Source: Tillandsia leiboldiana
Taxonomy: Eukaryota; Streptophyta; Magnoliopsida; Poales; Bromeliaceae
NCBI GenBank assembly: GCA_029204045.2
Contig: CM055073.1
Coordinates: 25,938,718 to 26,002,717, forward strand
Length of the DNA: 64,000 nt
Direction of reading: 5' to 3'
The notes beneath the pieces were generated by a model, which made no database searches, had not been told where the DNA came from, and saw only the letters and a program-made list of their open reading frames with translations. Made by a program: the position numbers and the translations under genes. Within the stretch, counting starts at the first letter, position 1; every line of letters begins with the position of its first letter. Below, in pieces: positions 24,131 through 37,473 of this stretch.

Positions 24131-27100
24131 ATAATATATAATTACAGCGGGAAAAAGGGTGATAGAGGGGTCGCTATCGTTGTTGGAGGGGAGGACACAG
24201 CCTTTAATCATGGGATTATGATGGGGATTAGGACGGGGTTAAAGTTAATTAATTAATTAACTAGTGTAGTTAACCGTGCGATGCGACGGGTAAATATTAT
24301 TAAAAAAATATTTTTATATTTTTTATTATTATAATATAAATACAGAAGTAAAAGATTATATAAAATAATTTAAAACACTGTTTTAAAACATCTTTTCCAA
24401 TATATATAAAAAAATTATTTTCAATCCTAACATAAGAACCTATAGCACCAATCAGAGTAAAAGATTAATTTATTCGGGATTAAAATTTAAGGCATATGTG
24501 GGAATGTAATAAAATTTAGAAAGAGAGGGAGAGAGAGAGAGCTCACGTTCTATGAGTTACGGCAGTGTAGAGTTTCGATAAGATCGAGAGTAAAAAATTT
24601 TAACCTTGGAGGAGGAGAAGGGGGATGAGGGCAAGAAGGCTTGGAGATTCTTCACGGCGGGAAGGAAGAAGTAAGAATCGAGGGTGGAGGGGTCGAGGAA
24701 GAGGGCTTTGTTGCCGATGGAGATGGCGAAGAGGGAGATGGTGGCGTAGAGAGAGAGAGAGAGAGGAGAAGAACTCAAAAATAGGGAGAGTGAGAGAGGA
24801 GAGAATGATGTTGGTCATAATATAAGAGTTTTTGTGGTTGGATGTGAATCGTGTAGAATTTGATTTTAGGTGTATAAGTGATTCATTAGGTTTGGAGTTC
24901 ACAATTAATTCATTGGGGGTGGGAATGGAAAGAGTCCACAATTAATTTATTGGGAGTTTGGAAATAAAAAGAGTCTACGATTAATTTATTAGGAGTTTGG
25001 AATAAGAAAAGTTAGAAAATTCTCAATTGTATAGATGAAGGAAATGGTTACACGTGGCAAAAAAATAAGAGAAATCATATATAGGTATAAATTAAAAGCT
25101 ACAATGCTCCCCCGCGAGGTTCTGATCACAAAAACAATAATTATAATTATAATTATAATTATAATAATAATCGCTTTAATCCGTTTTTTTCGGTGATCTA
25201 GTTCAAATCAAAGATCAATCCGATTGGAAAGGACGGTGATGGGATATGCAGCCCATGGAGAACCCACCGAAGAGGACCGTCCGATATGTATTTATTGCCC
25301 TTCCAATTTTAAAATAAAACTTTATATTTTAAAATAAAATTAAAATATAAATATAAATTTAAAATTTAAATTTAGATTTTAAAATTTTAAATATGACGTA
25401 TTGAAATAACTTGAAAATTAAAAGAATAAACTTATAATTTTAATATAATATATAAGATAATTCGATATTAATAACACTCGATGATATTTTTGAAATAATT
25501 TTACAGTAATTGAATCAAATACAGTAATTCTAACATAATTGTCTGTAATCTTGGTAGAATAATCCGAACCGAACATGTATTTTAAGTATTCGATATGAAG
25601 AACACTTTTAAATTTTAGAGCTGATTTCGAATTATTTAAAATATTATCCAAGCCTATTTTTATACATGCCTTCAACTTAATTTTCTTCTGTTGTTGTTTT
25701 ATTTTTTAAATTTAGTTTTCTCATGCCATCGTATGATTTTCGCTAGATCTTTCAAATCAATTTTGTCTCATTTTCAAATAATCAAATCAAATTTGTATCA
25801 CATTAATAAGTGTAACATGTGCCGAAAAGATATAATGAGAATATACGTCTCATATTGAGGAAAAAATTAAAATCTGAAAGAGGGTTCATCCAATAAAAAT
25901 TACATGAAAAACCGGCTATTATTTATTATATATGATACACGAATCTTAAAGCGTAATGAATGTTGATCTATTTCTCTGTAGAAATTTTTCTATGTTTTTT
26001 CTAGAATAAAATTTTAGTTCCTTTTAAGTCATTATCTAAGCTTAGTTCATATATTCTTTATATTCTAATTTTTTACATTAGTGGGAATAATTTTTAATGT
26101 GAAATTATTTCTATCGTTCATTCAATTTTGATATTCGTGTTGTTTGCATGATGGATGAAGGAGAAATATTCTAACCAAATTTTTCTTCCAATTTCTTAGG
26201 TTTTTTTTTTTTTTTTTTTACGGGATAACTATTCATTTGGATTTCATTTAGAAAAAAATGATTGGTTCTACTTGTATTTTTTAAATATGGTTAAGTATTT
26301 AGTGATTGATATTCGAGGTTTTAGATTCGAAGTTTAATTTTCATATTGTGAACTAAATATTTTTATAAAAAAAATTAATCAATACAGATAACATCTTATT
26401 TTTTTCAAAAAAAAAAATTAATAATAATGTGTTCTCATTTTCAAATTGATTCTCTTATATTTAAACCCAATTCTCATCATAACCAGAATGACAATTTAAT
26501 TTTTTCACAAATATTTTCTTTACTGCCAAATATGTACCACACTTTGAAAAAAAAAAAAGAAAAAAAAAAGAAAAAAAAAACCTATTTACCAATTTATTTT
26601 TATAATTTTTTCCATAAAATTTTTAAATTAACAAATAAAATATAATATTAAAGAATTGTTTGGTTAAATGTAGTTAAATTTAATCATAGTAGCTGAAATT
26701 GTGTGAGAAGATATTAAAAACATCCTATTTTCTTGGCGATTCAAATTGATTCGGATTATATTAGATTTTATTCCTGTTTTACTCTGAGTAGTTAAAGATC
26801 AGAGTTAATTTTTTACGAATCAAAACTAATCAAAAACGGTAATAAAAGATTTCTACCTTCTGATCCATTTCTTAGCGAATTAGGATGAATTATGAATCAA
26901 TTATGTGACACTTCAATAGATCACGTCAGATGGAAAAAAAATGTTATTTCGTATATAAAATACGCCAGCAATTCAGGTCTCACGAGTTGGATTGTTATAT
27001 TTAATATCAAAATCAGTTTATTAGTCGAAAATGTGAAGTAGATCTCACCCTGTTCGGTAATTTTTGGCTGTATGTATGATTAGATCGATGTAAATGTCTG

Positions 27101-27749
27101 TATCTGAATGGTTGGAGTCTGTTAAGAGATTATGGACTCTAATAAACAATAATTAGGCTTAAACATTTTATTTCGGTATTTTGAACCAAACGAGTTATTA
27201 TTGCTAACCTCGGATCGTTACATATTATTTTGGATGGATTGAGATATTATCTTCACTAATCGGTATCAATTTGCATTCTTTAAAAAAAAAAAGAAAAAAG
27301 AAAAAAAAAACTTAATTTTATGTAATTTTCTATATATTTTTATAAAATTTAATTTTTTATATTTATTTTTCAAAAAATTATAATTGTTTATATAATAAAA
27401 TATTAATTTTCTCTTTTCAAATATATTAAAATAGTATAAAAATATTTAAAAAAATTAAAAAAAATAAATTTATCTCACTAGTTAAAGGCCCTTAAAGAAA
27501 TATTGACGGTAGAAACATATGTGAAAAATTTAAATATTTTTTAAAAATAAATATAAAGATTTGAACGGTGTAGAAATATATCTGTTATTTAATATATTTA
27601 TAAATATTTATATAAAATTAATAAAAAATAAATAAATAAAATTTACAGTTAAAAAAATTAATTCTAAATAAAAAATAAATTTATTTATTTCTAATAATTT
27701 TCTCACCATTACAAACATAAAGCCCACGGGGAAATTTAATTATAGGATA

Positions 27750-27779
<30 letters not shown>
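24131..27779. other. AT-rich intergenic DNA
   Basis: Mostly AT-rich sequence with homopolymer runs (near 26199-26219 and 26545-26580) and an (ATT)n tract at about 27751-27780. Apart from the possible exon at 24557-24819, listed separately, I find no gene, RNA or well-bounded repeat. Confidence 0.5.
24557..24819 (-). other. Possible broken coding exon, hydrophobic product, unrecognised
   Basis: The minus strand begins MTNIILSSLTLPIFEFFSS, meets a CT microsatellite (about 24751-24770) and is open in the next frame as LYATISLFAISIGNKALFLD and onwards to a possible donor AAG|GTTAAA near 24603. A slippage frameshift in the microsatellite could have split one small hydrophobic ORF. I recognise no family and there is no supporting downstream exon, so this may be chance. 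Confidence 0.22.
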
Positions 27780-27781
<2 letters not shown>

Positions 27782-28203
27782 TTTTTAAAAAAAAGTGATA
27801 GGAATTACGGATATTGGGGGGACCACGGGAGCAGCGAGACGTCGCTATCGGGGGCCACGTGACATCACGTGTCCGGAGGGGAGGGAGTACGTAACGGACG
27901 GGCGAGATTCGGCGATGGTGACGGTCCCGGGCCACCCTACGGTGAGAGATAAGGCGTAGGTGGGGACCACTGGTTTTGAAGGCGCAGTGATCGTGTATCG
28001 TGCCCGCGAAATTATTGTACTCCGAGAATCCCGATCGGCGATCCTCCGCCGTCCGATCCGTCATGATGAGATGTCTCCCCTCGGTCCGGGTACGGATCGA
28101 GGTGGAGTTACTGCACTCGACCGTGTTCGGAGTTTGGACCGGCCCGAACGGTTTTTTTTTCCGGTTCAGCTCCTCCCTCATTCCGGCCCAGAGGGCACTT
28201 CCG
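27780..28203. other. GC-rich island without a recognisable gene
   Basis: An abrupt GC-rich block in AT-rich surroundings, with GCCACGTGACATCACGTGTC near 27854 (two ACGT cores) and CCGTCCGATC near 28045. It resembles the composition and motifs of 22300-22480. The open frames on both strands show no family. Confidence 0.35.
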
Positions 28204-28668
28204 TAGAAAGTGTCAACTGATCCAATACGGAACGGATTTTTAAAAATTCGAATCCGAACCGTCTAGTAAACTTGAATTTGAATTTGAATCGGATGAATTT
28301 TAAAAATTTATATTCAAATCCGAACCGACCAAAAATTCAAAACTCGAACCCTAATCCGAAAATTCAAACTCAAAATAATTATTTTTTTATTTATAATATT
28401 TCAAAATATATTATATTAAATTTAAAATTTTAAAATATAAATTTAAATATAATATCAAATATTTATATACACATATATTATATAACGTAAAATTAATTCG
28501 GGTTCAAGTCGGGTTCGGATTCGGATCGGAAACAATCAAAATTCATATTCAAATCCAAATCCGTCGGATTTACATTTTTTATATCCATATCCGAATCCAT
28601 ATAAATTCATTCCGTTCGAATTCGGATTCGGATAAAATTTCGGATATCCGTATCCATTGACATTTCTA
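28204..28668. mobile_element. Family B MITE, inverted copy
   Basis: It starts TAGAAAGTGTCA and ends TGACATTTCTA, with the TCGGATTCGGAT-type interior in the opposite orientation to the 11793 copy. No clear target duplication. Confidence 0.6.
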
Positions 28669-28759
28669 AATCTTATAGGTAGCAAACGAATTTCGTTGCG
28701 TCAATTTATTTTTTAATAATAAATGTTTGAATTTTTAAAAAATATTTTAAAATTAAATT

Positions 28760-29155
28760 TTAGAATTAATTACATACAGATTTTTAAAAATCTATCGAAT
28801 AGTAAATATATTACTATAAAATTTAATTTTTCATATTTATCCCTTCAAAAATTCTAAGTTATTCATATATAACGATCACTATAACGATCACTATTTATAT
28901 TTTAACAGAATATATGTGAAATATCTATTTTGCCCTTATAAATATATCCTCCAAAAATCAAACTTTTAAAATTATTATAAAAATATTTCTCTCAATCATC
29001 TTCAAAATGCTATGGCCATCTTAATGGTTATAATATAAAAATAGTAAAAAATAAATTTATTTTTTTACTTAACCAAAAATTGAATTTTGTAAAAATATAT
29101 TTACTATTCGATATATTTTCAAGAATCTACATGCAATTAACCCTAAATTTTATAT
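28760..29155. repeat. Family C foldback element
   Basis: The two ends are inverted repeats of roughly 60-70 bp: TTAATTACATACAGATTTTT...CTATCGAATAGTAAATAT on the left, and its imperfect inverse (ATTTACTATTCGATAT...ACATGCAATTAA) on the right. Diverged relatives lie at about 38690-39035 and 43858-44170. No coding capacity. Confidence 0.55.
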
Positions 29156-31439
29156 CAAAAATAAATGATTAAAAATAAATATCTTTTAAATAATTATGAT
29201 ATGATTCTTATAATTGAGATTAAAACTCTAACTAAAATTTATTTGATTTAAATTTTTTTACATCGCTAAATAAGCTAACGCTTGTATCTATTATTGGAAT
29301 TATAAATGTTACCATCCTTTAATTATTAGATTAATAATATTGAAAAGATTTAAAATTTTAATTTTTAAATATAAAAAATGATGTCAATCATAGTTTCGGA
29401 GGCTACATAATCGAAAACATATCCGGAGAAATCCGTTTACTACTGATAATATTTTAGCCCAACTTGTAATCATTATTAAGGTAAAAATGTATGAAATTTG
29501 TCTAAGCACAGATTATTTGGATTTTAACTATCAAATCTTTCAATTTATTTAATTTGAATCAATCAATAATATTTTGACTTCAAAATTTAAACTAATTATT
29601 TATTTTAATAAATTTATCATCGTAATAATTACATGAAATATATTAACTGAATCTGTAAATATAAATGATACATACTAATTTTGAAGTTAAAGTATTGTTA
29701 ACTTAGTCAAATCAAACAAATTAATAAATTAGATAGTAAAAAAAAAATTAGAAAAAATTAGGTAGTCAAATTCAAATGGTCCATATTAAGTAAATTTAAT
29801 ATATTTTAAATTTTTTATTTTAATATCTAGTTATTCAATTTTTTGAATTTAGATAGACTAATTGCTTATTTTAATATTAGTTATATAAATAGTATAAAAT
29901 ATAGAACTAGACAATTATATATTATTAATAACACCAAATTATTTGTGCTATTACATTTTTGATATTTGGATGAAAAGATGCGTGGTTAGGATGATGGTGG
30001 GTTCTTAGGGTTTAGTGGGTGGTTAAAAAAATAGTATAATTTAAGGGATGAAAATGATCAAATGGGTAGATCTAACGGTGAAAAATTTAGTAGCATCAAG
30101 TGTAAAACCAAATTAAACTTTAGATCGTACCTTCTGCCATAACTTTAGATCGGACCTTAGATTAAAAAAATATGTGGTTGAGATGATAGTGGACCCCTTG
30201 GGTTTAATAGATCGTTGGAAAATAATAAAATCTAACGGGTGAAAATGATCAAAGGGGTTGATCTAAGGATAGAAAACTTGATAGCACCAATAACTTGGTA
30301 CTATTAATAATATAGTAGCCGGACTTTATATATATATATATATAATCTAATGTAAGGATCTTTTAATCACGTCCGTCCATCAAGTACGTGTCCAGATACA
30401 TCCTAACTGATTGGATTGACTGTACATTTTAAAATCACATTGAATAAATCACGTGGGCCACATCCAACACCAAATTCTTGATGCTATGGATAGTATAGTA
30501 GCCGGACTCTAGAATATACTAATTAGGTTCGTGATAATAAAAAAACACATTTAAATTTTAATATAAAAAAATCATCAATAAATTTAAAATAAATAAATTA
30601 AAATATTAAATTATAAAATTAAAATTGTAAATTATACTTCTAGACTCGTTTGGTACAGCAGGACAACACAAGTTGTTTATGTCAAAACGAGTTGTACTAG
30701 ATTGTTCCTAATTCAACCGTTAAAAATTGTTCCTAGAAAAACTAAGAATAAATTTATTTTTCTCTTTCTTTTATTAAATAAATAAATATATAAATAAATA
30801 TATTAATATAAATATTATTTTTTATAATAATATATTTATATTTAAATCTATTTTATAACATAAATTAATTAAATTTGATATATTATTTATTTTATTAAGC
30901 TTTATAATTTATTTATTAATATTTAATTATTTTATTTTATATTAAGTATTATATATATTAAATTATTTTATTTTTTAAAATATATTTAGATATTATTCTA
31001 CACTTTTTATCCAAACGCTATTGCGAATATACTCTAAAATATTTTTGAATGTGTGCAAACGCAAATTTATTGATATTCTACCTTATACCAAAATATTCTC
31101 TATTTTCAGAATCAACAAAAATTATTCCTGAGAATATAGTTCTAGTGTGATCTATAACACCTTACAAAAAAAGGTAAATATTAATAAAACATAATTTTTG
31201 AAAGAGAAAGCAACATAATTATTTAAATTTTTGCCCAAATTCTTAATTCTTCATCCAAATTTTAAACTATTATAATGTATGGTAAAGCTCCATTTGACCA
31301 AAAATAAATATATATATAGAGGGAAAAAAAGGTCTAGGTCTATTATATGTTTCGTTCAATTTTTAAAAATAAACACTTAGGACCTCCCATGTCGGCCATT
31401 AAATTCTTAACCAATTGTGCTAATCACAATCAGCATTGT
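29156..31439. other. AT-rich intergenic DNA with a diverged tandem repeat
   Basis: Two diverged units of about 130-190 bp occur at about 29970-30100 and 30165-30300, sharing the GAAAATGATCAAA...TTGATCTAA segment and ending in TAGCACCAATAACTTGGTAC. That last motif recurs at about 39893 and 40440, so it belongs to a dispersed repeat. No gene is visible. Confidence 0.45.
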
Positions 31440-33789
31440 GAGAAACTAAAATTTTACAAATAGCGAAGTTATAATATGGTGGGTTGGTCAGTATGTTGTG
31501 GGAGTGCTGGGCCAAGTTGGGATCGCTTTAGAATAAATCGACGCAAAAAATAAAGTCCGGACGAGTTTTCAGGAGGTTTCTTTTAGGTTTCGAGTGCGGA
31601 TTCGGGCGCTCGGATCCACCCTGTAGTCGCCCGGAAGGTGGTTGGCCAGCTTGGATGCGTGCTTACGCGTGACGGTTCGATGATCGGGGGGAGGACACGT
31701 GGTGGCCTGGCGTTGATTGTTGGCGCGCAAGCGGAGCGACGACGACGTGACGCACACAATGTGACCCGCGGAGCGGCGAGCCAGTAGATTCAGGCGCGCT
31801 TTTCGGGTGCTCGAAAGGGGCCCTGTAGGCTGTAGCAGTCCGAATCCTCGGCCGCCCTTTGTTTGGGTGGTTTTGGATGCCCGAATCCTTTTTTTGAGGC
31901 TATTTAACGTGCGGAGATCCCTCTCTTCTTCTTTTTTCTTCTATTGCTCGCGCCCGTGGGCTATACAGAGAAATAGAGAGCAAGGGAGGGGGAGAGGGAT
32001 GTCCGGAGAGTGTGGGGTGTATCATGGAGTGCGCAGTTTGATTCAAGAACTCCAGCATGGACGCACGCGCGTGAGATTTGACGGCGTGTCGATTTTGGGG
32101 TAAGTTCTACTTTTTATATTATTTGTTTGGATATTTCGATGTGGTTTTTGGATTTTTATAAATTTATCTCGTTAATGTTTTTGGATTTGAGTTATTTGCT
32201 TTTTATTGGACCACTAGGACTTTAGTATCTAGTGTGACCGCTAGGACGTTAGTATTTAGCGCGCGGTTGAAGTGGGTGCTGCTAGATTTTTTGGGGTGGA
32301 GCCGTTCACATGTGGTGATCATCGTTGAGCATGCATGTAGTCTTTCTGTCGACCTTGTTCTGCCGAGATTTGCAATCCAGGTGGGTTTTGTGTCACTAAG
32401 AATGGCGGAGTACTGATTATGTCTGCTTTCTAGATGTATGAATTTTTACTGCTTATATATTGTTTATTAGATGTAGAAAATGCATACGAATGATTAATAG
32501 TTATGTTTTTATCTGTGTTTGGGCTATTCGGGTTACGGTTAGAATTTATTATTACTTTATTATTAGGGAGTTTATGTGGGTTATTGGGTTGCACAGATAT
32601 CGGGGTAGGTATCATTTATAGCATGATTGGATTGGTTTGATTGTTAGGGGATTCATTTGTCGACCCGGATTAACTTTTTGTTTTGTATTGTTGGTTATTA
32701 GATATGGGTAGTGCTTAGATAATGATATTTGTGCTATGTCATGTTGACATAGAGATTGCATTTGTCTTGAAGTTTCATGGGCAGTGGGCAAGTGTGTGTG
32801 AGAGAGTGTGTAACAAGGGCACTGTGTTCGAGATGTGTGGCACTACCATTGTTGGAGGCTCGTGAGTTGACCTTGAGGTATCTATTTTTGTGTTGTCGGT
32901 GATCTGAAAGATTATTGTTTTGATCATAATATGCATGTCACATCGAGTTTTATTGGGATTTATCGACATAGTGGCCGAATAATTGGAGATAGGAGGTAGG
33001 TTCGTGTCTACTATTGACGGACCACCAGCGGTGTGCAACTTGAACAGTAGGAAGAGATTGACACTGGTCTTTTTATAGACGACGCGAACTTGACTGGGTT
33101 GTTGAGACGGTCAGTTCAGGATTGGGTACAGTGTACCATCAAGTCGGCTAGTGTTGTGTTTGTTGTGCGAGTTGGGTTGGTGAGTCATTACGTGTTCGTT
33201 GGGTTTTCTGTTGTGATCGGGCTTGGGTAGATTTGTCTTGGATTTTTGTGTAGAAACCTGATAGCGTGATATTGCATTTTATTATTTTATTATGCTTTAT
33301 TACTAGCTTATTTTATAGTTTTTCAATTTTACCTCTAATAGATCTAGTGGGTAGGCCGTGATTGTCGCCGTACCCATTAGGAACTACTGTTTAGTAGTTC
33401 TCACGCGCATTTGTGGTCCACTTTTCAGGGCATTCCAAGCTAGTTTTAGATTGAGATAAAGGGATTGTGTCGTAAATAACAGCCCTATCTAGTGTTATTT
33501 TGGTAGAGATAGACCACAATGTTTATAGTTTTATTTAGTTGTACTATATTTAGGACTGTCCCAATAGAGCATTTTATTTGTATTTATTTCTATAAGGTGA
33601 TTTTGAATGTATTCTATACAGGGATAGATGTTACTTTAGTTTTTACTTATACTCTGATACTTATTTAGCTGTAAATTATAGTTTTTTTGCTGGTTAGTTT
33701 CGAACGCTTCGCATGTGCGGGGTGGTCCTCACACACGTGGCAGATTTGTTACGTGTCTGAGGGCTTCCGCTCTAGGTTCGGAGCGTGAC
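31440..33789 (+). mobile_element. LTR-like block of a Ty3/gypsy-type element (left boundary unknown)
   Basis: The right end TTCGGAGCGTGACA (33789) is a typical plant gypsy LTR terminus. The block has the same order of parts as the solo LTR at 779-4184 read in its own orientation: a GC-rich part (31.5-32.1 kb) with leader-like sequence and a possible donor (GGGGTAAGTT, about 32098), then a long AT-rich part, then a CCGTACCCATTAGGAACT...TTCTCAC motif (about 33378). I cannot find the left end or a target duplication. Open frames inside show no protein family. Confidence 0.45.
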
Positions 33790-33824
33790 AAATATTATGC
33801 TTCTTATATTACACTTTTGACTAT

Positions 33825-33925
33825 AGATGTCAATGAGTATGGATATCCGAAATTTTATTCAAATTCAAATCCGAATACAAACATAGTGAATTTACCTGAT
33901 ACTGAACGGATATAGTTTTGAATGC
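33825..33925 (+). mobile_element. Family B MITE, truncated left end
   Basis: It starts AGATGTCAATGAGTATGGATATC and follows the family B left half to about 33925, then diverges. The right half is missing. Confidence 0.5.
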
Positions 33926-34092
33926 GAATATAACATCGATCCTTAAGTATACTGTGGTTTTTTTTGCTATTTTCTTTTTTCATTTAAAGAATTTATGAAG
34001 ATTTCACTATTTTCCCAAATATGTATTATCAACTTATTAAGTTTCCGTCGGTAAATAATTTAAAATTTAAATATCACAATAGTAAAATTTAA

Positions 34093-34266
34093 GAGCAATA
34101 TTATCGGCACACTCATTTTTGAATGTAAAATGTATATCCCACTTATTTTAGGGTGTGAACTTATTCAGTAATCATTTAAAAGTGATTAGTAAAATTTACT
34201 CCATCCTAAAATAGACAGAATGTATATCATACACCCATTTTTAGATGTATTAAAAAACATTGTTTT
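34093..34266. mobile_element. Family A MITE, old diverged copy
   Basis: It starts GAGCAATATTATCGGCACACTC. Spacing of the small palindromes is kept, but the arms are decayed (for example TCATTTTTGAATG in place of CCCCGAAGGGG). Confidence 0.55.
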
Positions 34267-35302
34267 TTCAAAATTTAAATGATATACATTTGGAGTTCAT
34301 CATGGTAAAAATGTATGAATACCCACTTAGCTATAGACATTTTTGAAATTGACCCTCCAACTTTAACTATTTTTATGGAAACCCTTCAACTTTTTGGTTT
34401 TTCGGAATTAAATTATTCTAATTATTTTAGTTAAAATTTTGTGGTGGATAGATTTTGTTGAATTAATCAAATTTAATAAAAATAATTAAAAATTAATAAA
34501 ATAAGAATTTGGATAAAAAAGATTATAAAGTAATAAATTTTTTCTAAATCACTCAAATATATAATAGAAATCACAACTTCTCATCAACAAATACCGCGAT
34601 AATATCAAAAATTCTATCGAATGAAAAATTTACGGATAAAAATATAGGACGATATCGTGAGGATCGGAAAGAGAATTAATTACCGGGGGCATAGAATTTG
34701 ACGATAATAAAAAAGTGATTGGAGACGGTACTGTCGGGCGAAGTTGGAGGCGTCGAAGATAAGCACCGAAGAGAGCTTCGCCTTCTCCGTCGCTACTAGG
34801 ATTAGTTTCAGTATTTAATATAAAAATAAAGTGATTGAGAGGGGGAAGAAGAAGAAGAAGATAATAGAGGAAGAGGAAGAAGTGAAGAAAAGTGCGATGT
34901 TAAATAAAAAAAATATTTTCGCGTCATTTTGTTTTTTTGAATTCGTAACTTACACATTCTAAATTTTCTAAATCGTTGTTTCAATTTTCAATTATAATTA
35001 ATGAAAGAAAGAGAGTGGTAGACGAAGGGACCGGAGGCTTGATAAAAATAAAGGGGAATATGAAGGGACAGAATTGGCAGAGAGAGAATAGACGGATCCT
35101 TCGTAACTAAGAAAAAAATTTAAAAAATTTCAAAGAAATAAAACTTCGCCACGTTAGCTATAGTATATCGGTGATTAATACATAGTTTATAGATACTATA
35201 CCACTTTCATATTAATAATTTGTTAATATTTAGCCAATTAAATTTGATTGTGGGAGTTGATTGTAATAATTCAAAAAGGTAAATCCAAAAATTATAATAC
35301 AT
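34267..35302. other. Intergenic DNA, purine-rich patch
   Basis: AT-rich with a purine-rich patch at about 34838-34895 (GAAGAAGAAGAAG). No gene or bounded repeat seen. Confidence 0.5.
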
Positions 35303-35951
35303 TAAGGGGGCGTTTGGATCGGGTTATGTAAGATTACTGAGTATTTCAACATACCCCGCCATGTTGCATTTCTGAACGAAATTACTGCTGATGCTGCATT
35401 AATGCGTTTGTAATAAACCGGTAATGTAATGCTAAATCACAGTGTTTATAGCATTATTACGTTTGGTTCTGGTTCAACCTTTAAAACTCAGTAATCCTGA
35501 TAGAAATGTATATTCTTTTCCAAAATTATCCTTTTGATATTTTACACCACAAAAACTTAAAATTTAAATTCCACCGCAAAAAATTAATTTCTACCGTTAA
35601 AAATAAATAAAAAATAGACTATAATAATAATAAAAAATCATAAAATAACAAATAAATTTCATGTTAGAAGCTATATTTAAAGAGAATTAATAACTAAACT
35701 TCACATAAGGCATAATATCAAATACATAATTTTCAAGTCTAACATCAAACAATGGCATTACCAAGTTAACTATAAACAAAGCAACATATAAAATAAATAT
35801 TTCATAGAGTCGAAACCTCTACACATCATAATACCATACAAAAGTAGAGGCTTAAACACTTACACTATAAAAGTTTAAAAGTTCTTGTCCCCAAAAAAGA
35901 CAATCCAAAAAGGTCTAACCCAACTAGTCCAACACAAGTAACACAATTTCT

Positions 35952-36521
35952 TCAATCACGTCCACCCAACACACGAAAAATATATTGCTTTCTATAATGA
36001 TCGGGCATGCAGTAAAATGTATCTAATTTTGTAGAGTCACCCATTAGAATTTCAGTGGCATCCATTACTTGTCTGTCCTCAAGTCCCTCGATTTTTACTA
36101 TCTCTTCGAACAACTTCTCTTTCTTGCTCTCATTGTTGGCCATGAATTGAAAGCAATTTGCAAGCCGACCTAAGTGCTGATTGGCATCAGTAAATGAAGT
36201 TTCCAGTGAACGCAAAGTTGAACAAAATTGTTCATTGACCGCATCCTCTCCAAGTGGTGACTTTCGCTTCTTCGATTTTGCGGAGGTGCCAACATTCGAA
36301 GTATTAATTCGAGCACTACTTTGTTCCATAACAAGCATTTCGACATCAGGATCTTGGGTGGATGCATGTGTCATTAGCTCTTTCTCTTCATCAATGTTTC
36401 TTGCAGTATCAGCAGCAGATTCTGCGCCAGCACCAGTTGCATGATCTTTTTCAAATATAGTCGATAATTGCTCCAAATATGGAAATGGTTTGCCTCTCAA
36501 CCCTACAGCAGTAGGATGACT
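35952..36521 (-). pseudogene. Harbinger Myb/SANT-like ORF1, last exon only
   Basis: On the minus strand a good acceptor (TTTGTTGCAG) precedes an open exon beginning SHPTAVGLRGKPFPYLEQLS, with the FxKDxATG motif, a basic KSKKRK stretch, a helical region and a C-terminal IEGLEDRQVMDATEIL segment, ending in TGA at 35952. This layout is the C-terminal half of the Myb/SANT-like accessory protein encoded with PIF/Harbinger transposases and of related host proteins. The N-terminal SANT domain is not present between here and the right terminus, so the gene is truncated. Confidence 0.75.
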
Positions 36522-37095
36522 CTGCAACAAAATTTATAAAAATATATATATTATAAAATATTAACTAAAAAAATGAGTTTGTAATAAATCTAAACTTTAT
36601 GTAAAAAAATGAGTTATAAACACTCATTATTAAAAAAAATTGCTTCTAACTTCAGTTCGAAAATAAATTATTTTCAGCAAGAGAGAAAAAAAAATTTATA
36701 CATATAGAAGAAATGATAAATGGAGGGAATAAGATCATAAGGATTACCTAGGAGGATGAACTAGATTTTTTGCCCGAGCGTGCGCACGAGAGAGAGAGAG
36801 GGGGTCGTGAGCGAGAATGAGGCGTATGGCGTGAGGGCGAGAGGGCGAGGGGGCCGTACGGTTTGAGGGCGCTTGAGGGAGAGAGGGGCGGTCGCGGCTT
36901 GCTTGGGCGAGAGAGGGAGAGAGGGGTGGCCGCTGCTTGCTCGGGCGAGAGAGGGACGACCGCGGCTTGCTTAGGCGAGAGAGGGATGTCCGTACGGCAG
37001 TCTCGGGAGAGAGAGGGGTGGCAATCATGAGAAGAGGAGATGGAATGATCTCCTGTTTAGGGTTTGGGGTACTCGAGGGTAAACTTGTAATTTTA

Positions 37096-37215
37096 CATTA
37101 ACTATTAACTACAACATTACCCGCTTCCAGTAATGCAACATACACCCCTCCCCCTCATTAACTATTAACTACAACATTACCCGCTTCCAGTAATGCAACA
37201 TACACCCCTCCCCCT
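37096..37215. repeat. Perfect tandem duplication of a 60-bp unit
   Basis: Two adjacent 60-bp copies (37096-37155 and 37156-37215) beginning CATTAACTATTAACTACAAC look identical. They lie inside the Harbinger element near its right end, in its GC-rich promoter-side region. Confidence 0.9.
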
Positions 37216-37473
37216 CAGTAATGTTTTGGGGTTAATCCGGCACCTTTCGGAATCTTATATTACCGAACAGATTACATGCAGGATTCCCCAAACACAGTAA
37301 TCCTGGCAGGATTACCCGTAATCCTGCCAAGATAACCCGATCCAAACGCCCCTGGCAGGATTACCCGTAATCCTGCCAAGATAACCCGATTCAAACGCCC
37401 CCTAAAGTTTAAAGATCAAAGTGTCACGTGCCTCAGAAGTCGAGGACTAAAAGTGTAATTTATCTTTTGTGTT

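Larger units (their letters stand above)
35306..37402 (-). mobile_element. PIF/Harbinger element, internally deleted, with remnant ORF1
   Basis: The left terminus is GGGGGCGTTTGGATCGGGTT and the right terminus is its inverse with one mismatch (AACCCGATTCAAACGCCCCC). The flanks are TAA (35303-35305 and 37403-37405), the 3-bp target typical of PIF/Harbinger. It encodes the C-terminal exon of a Myb/SANT-like protein but no transposase is present, so it is non-autonomous. The right end is duplicated: a unit of about 49 bp ending in the terminus occurs at 37302-37350 and again at 37351-37402. Confidence 0.88.
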
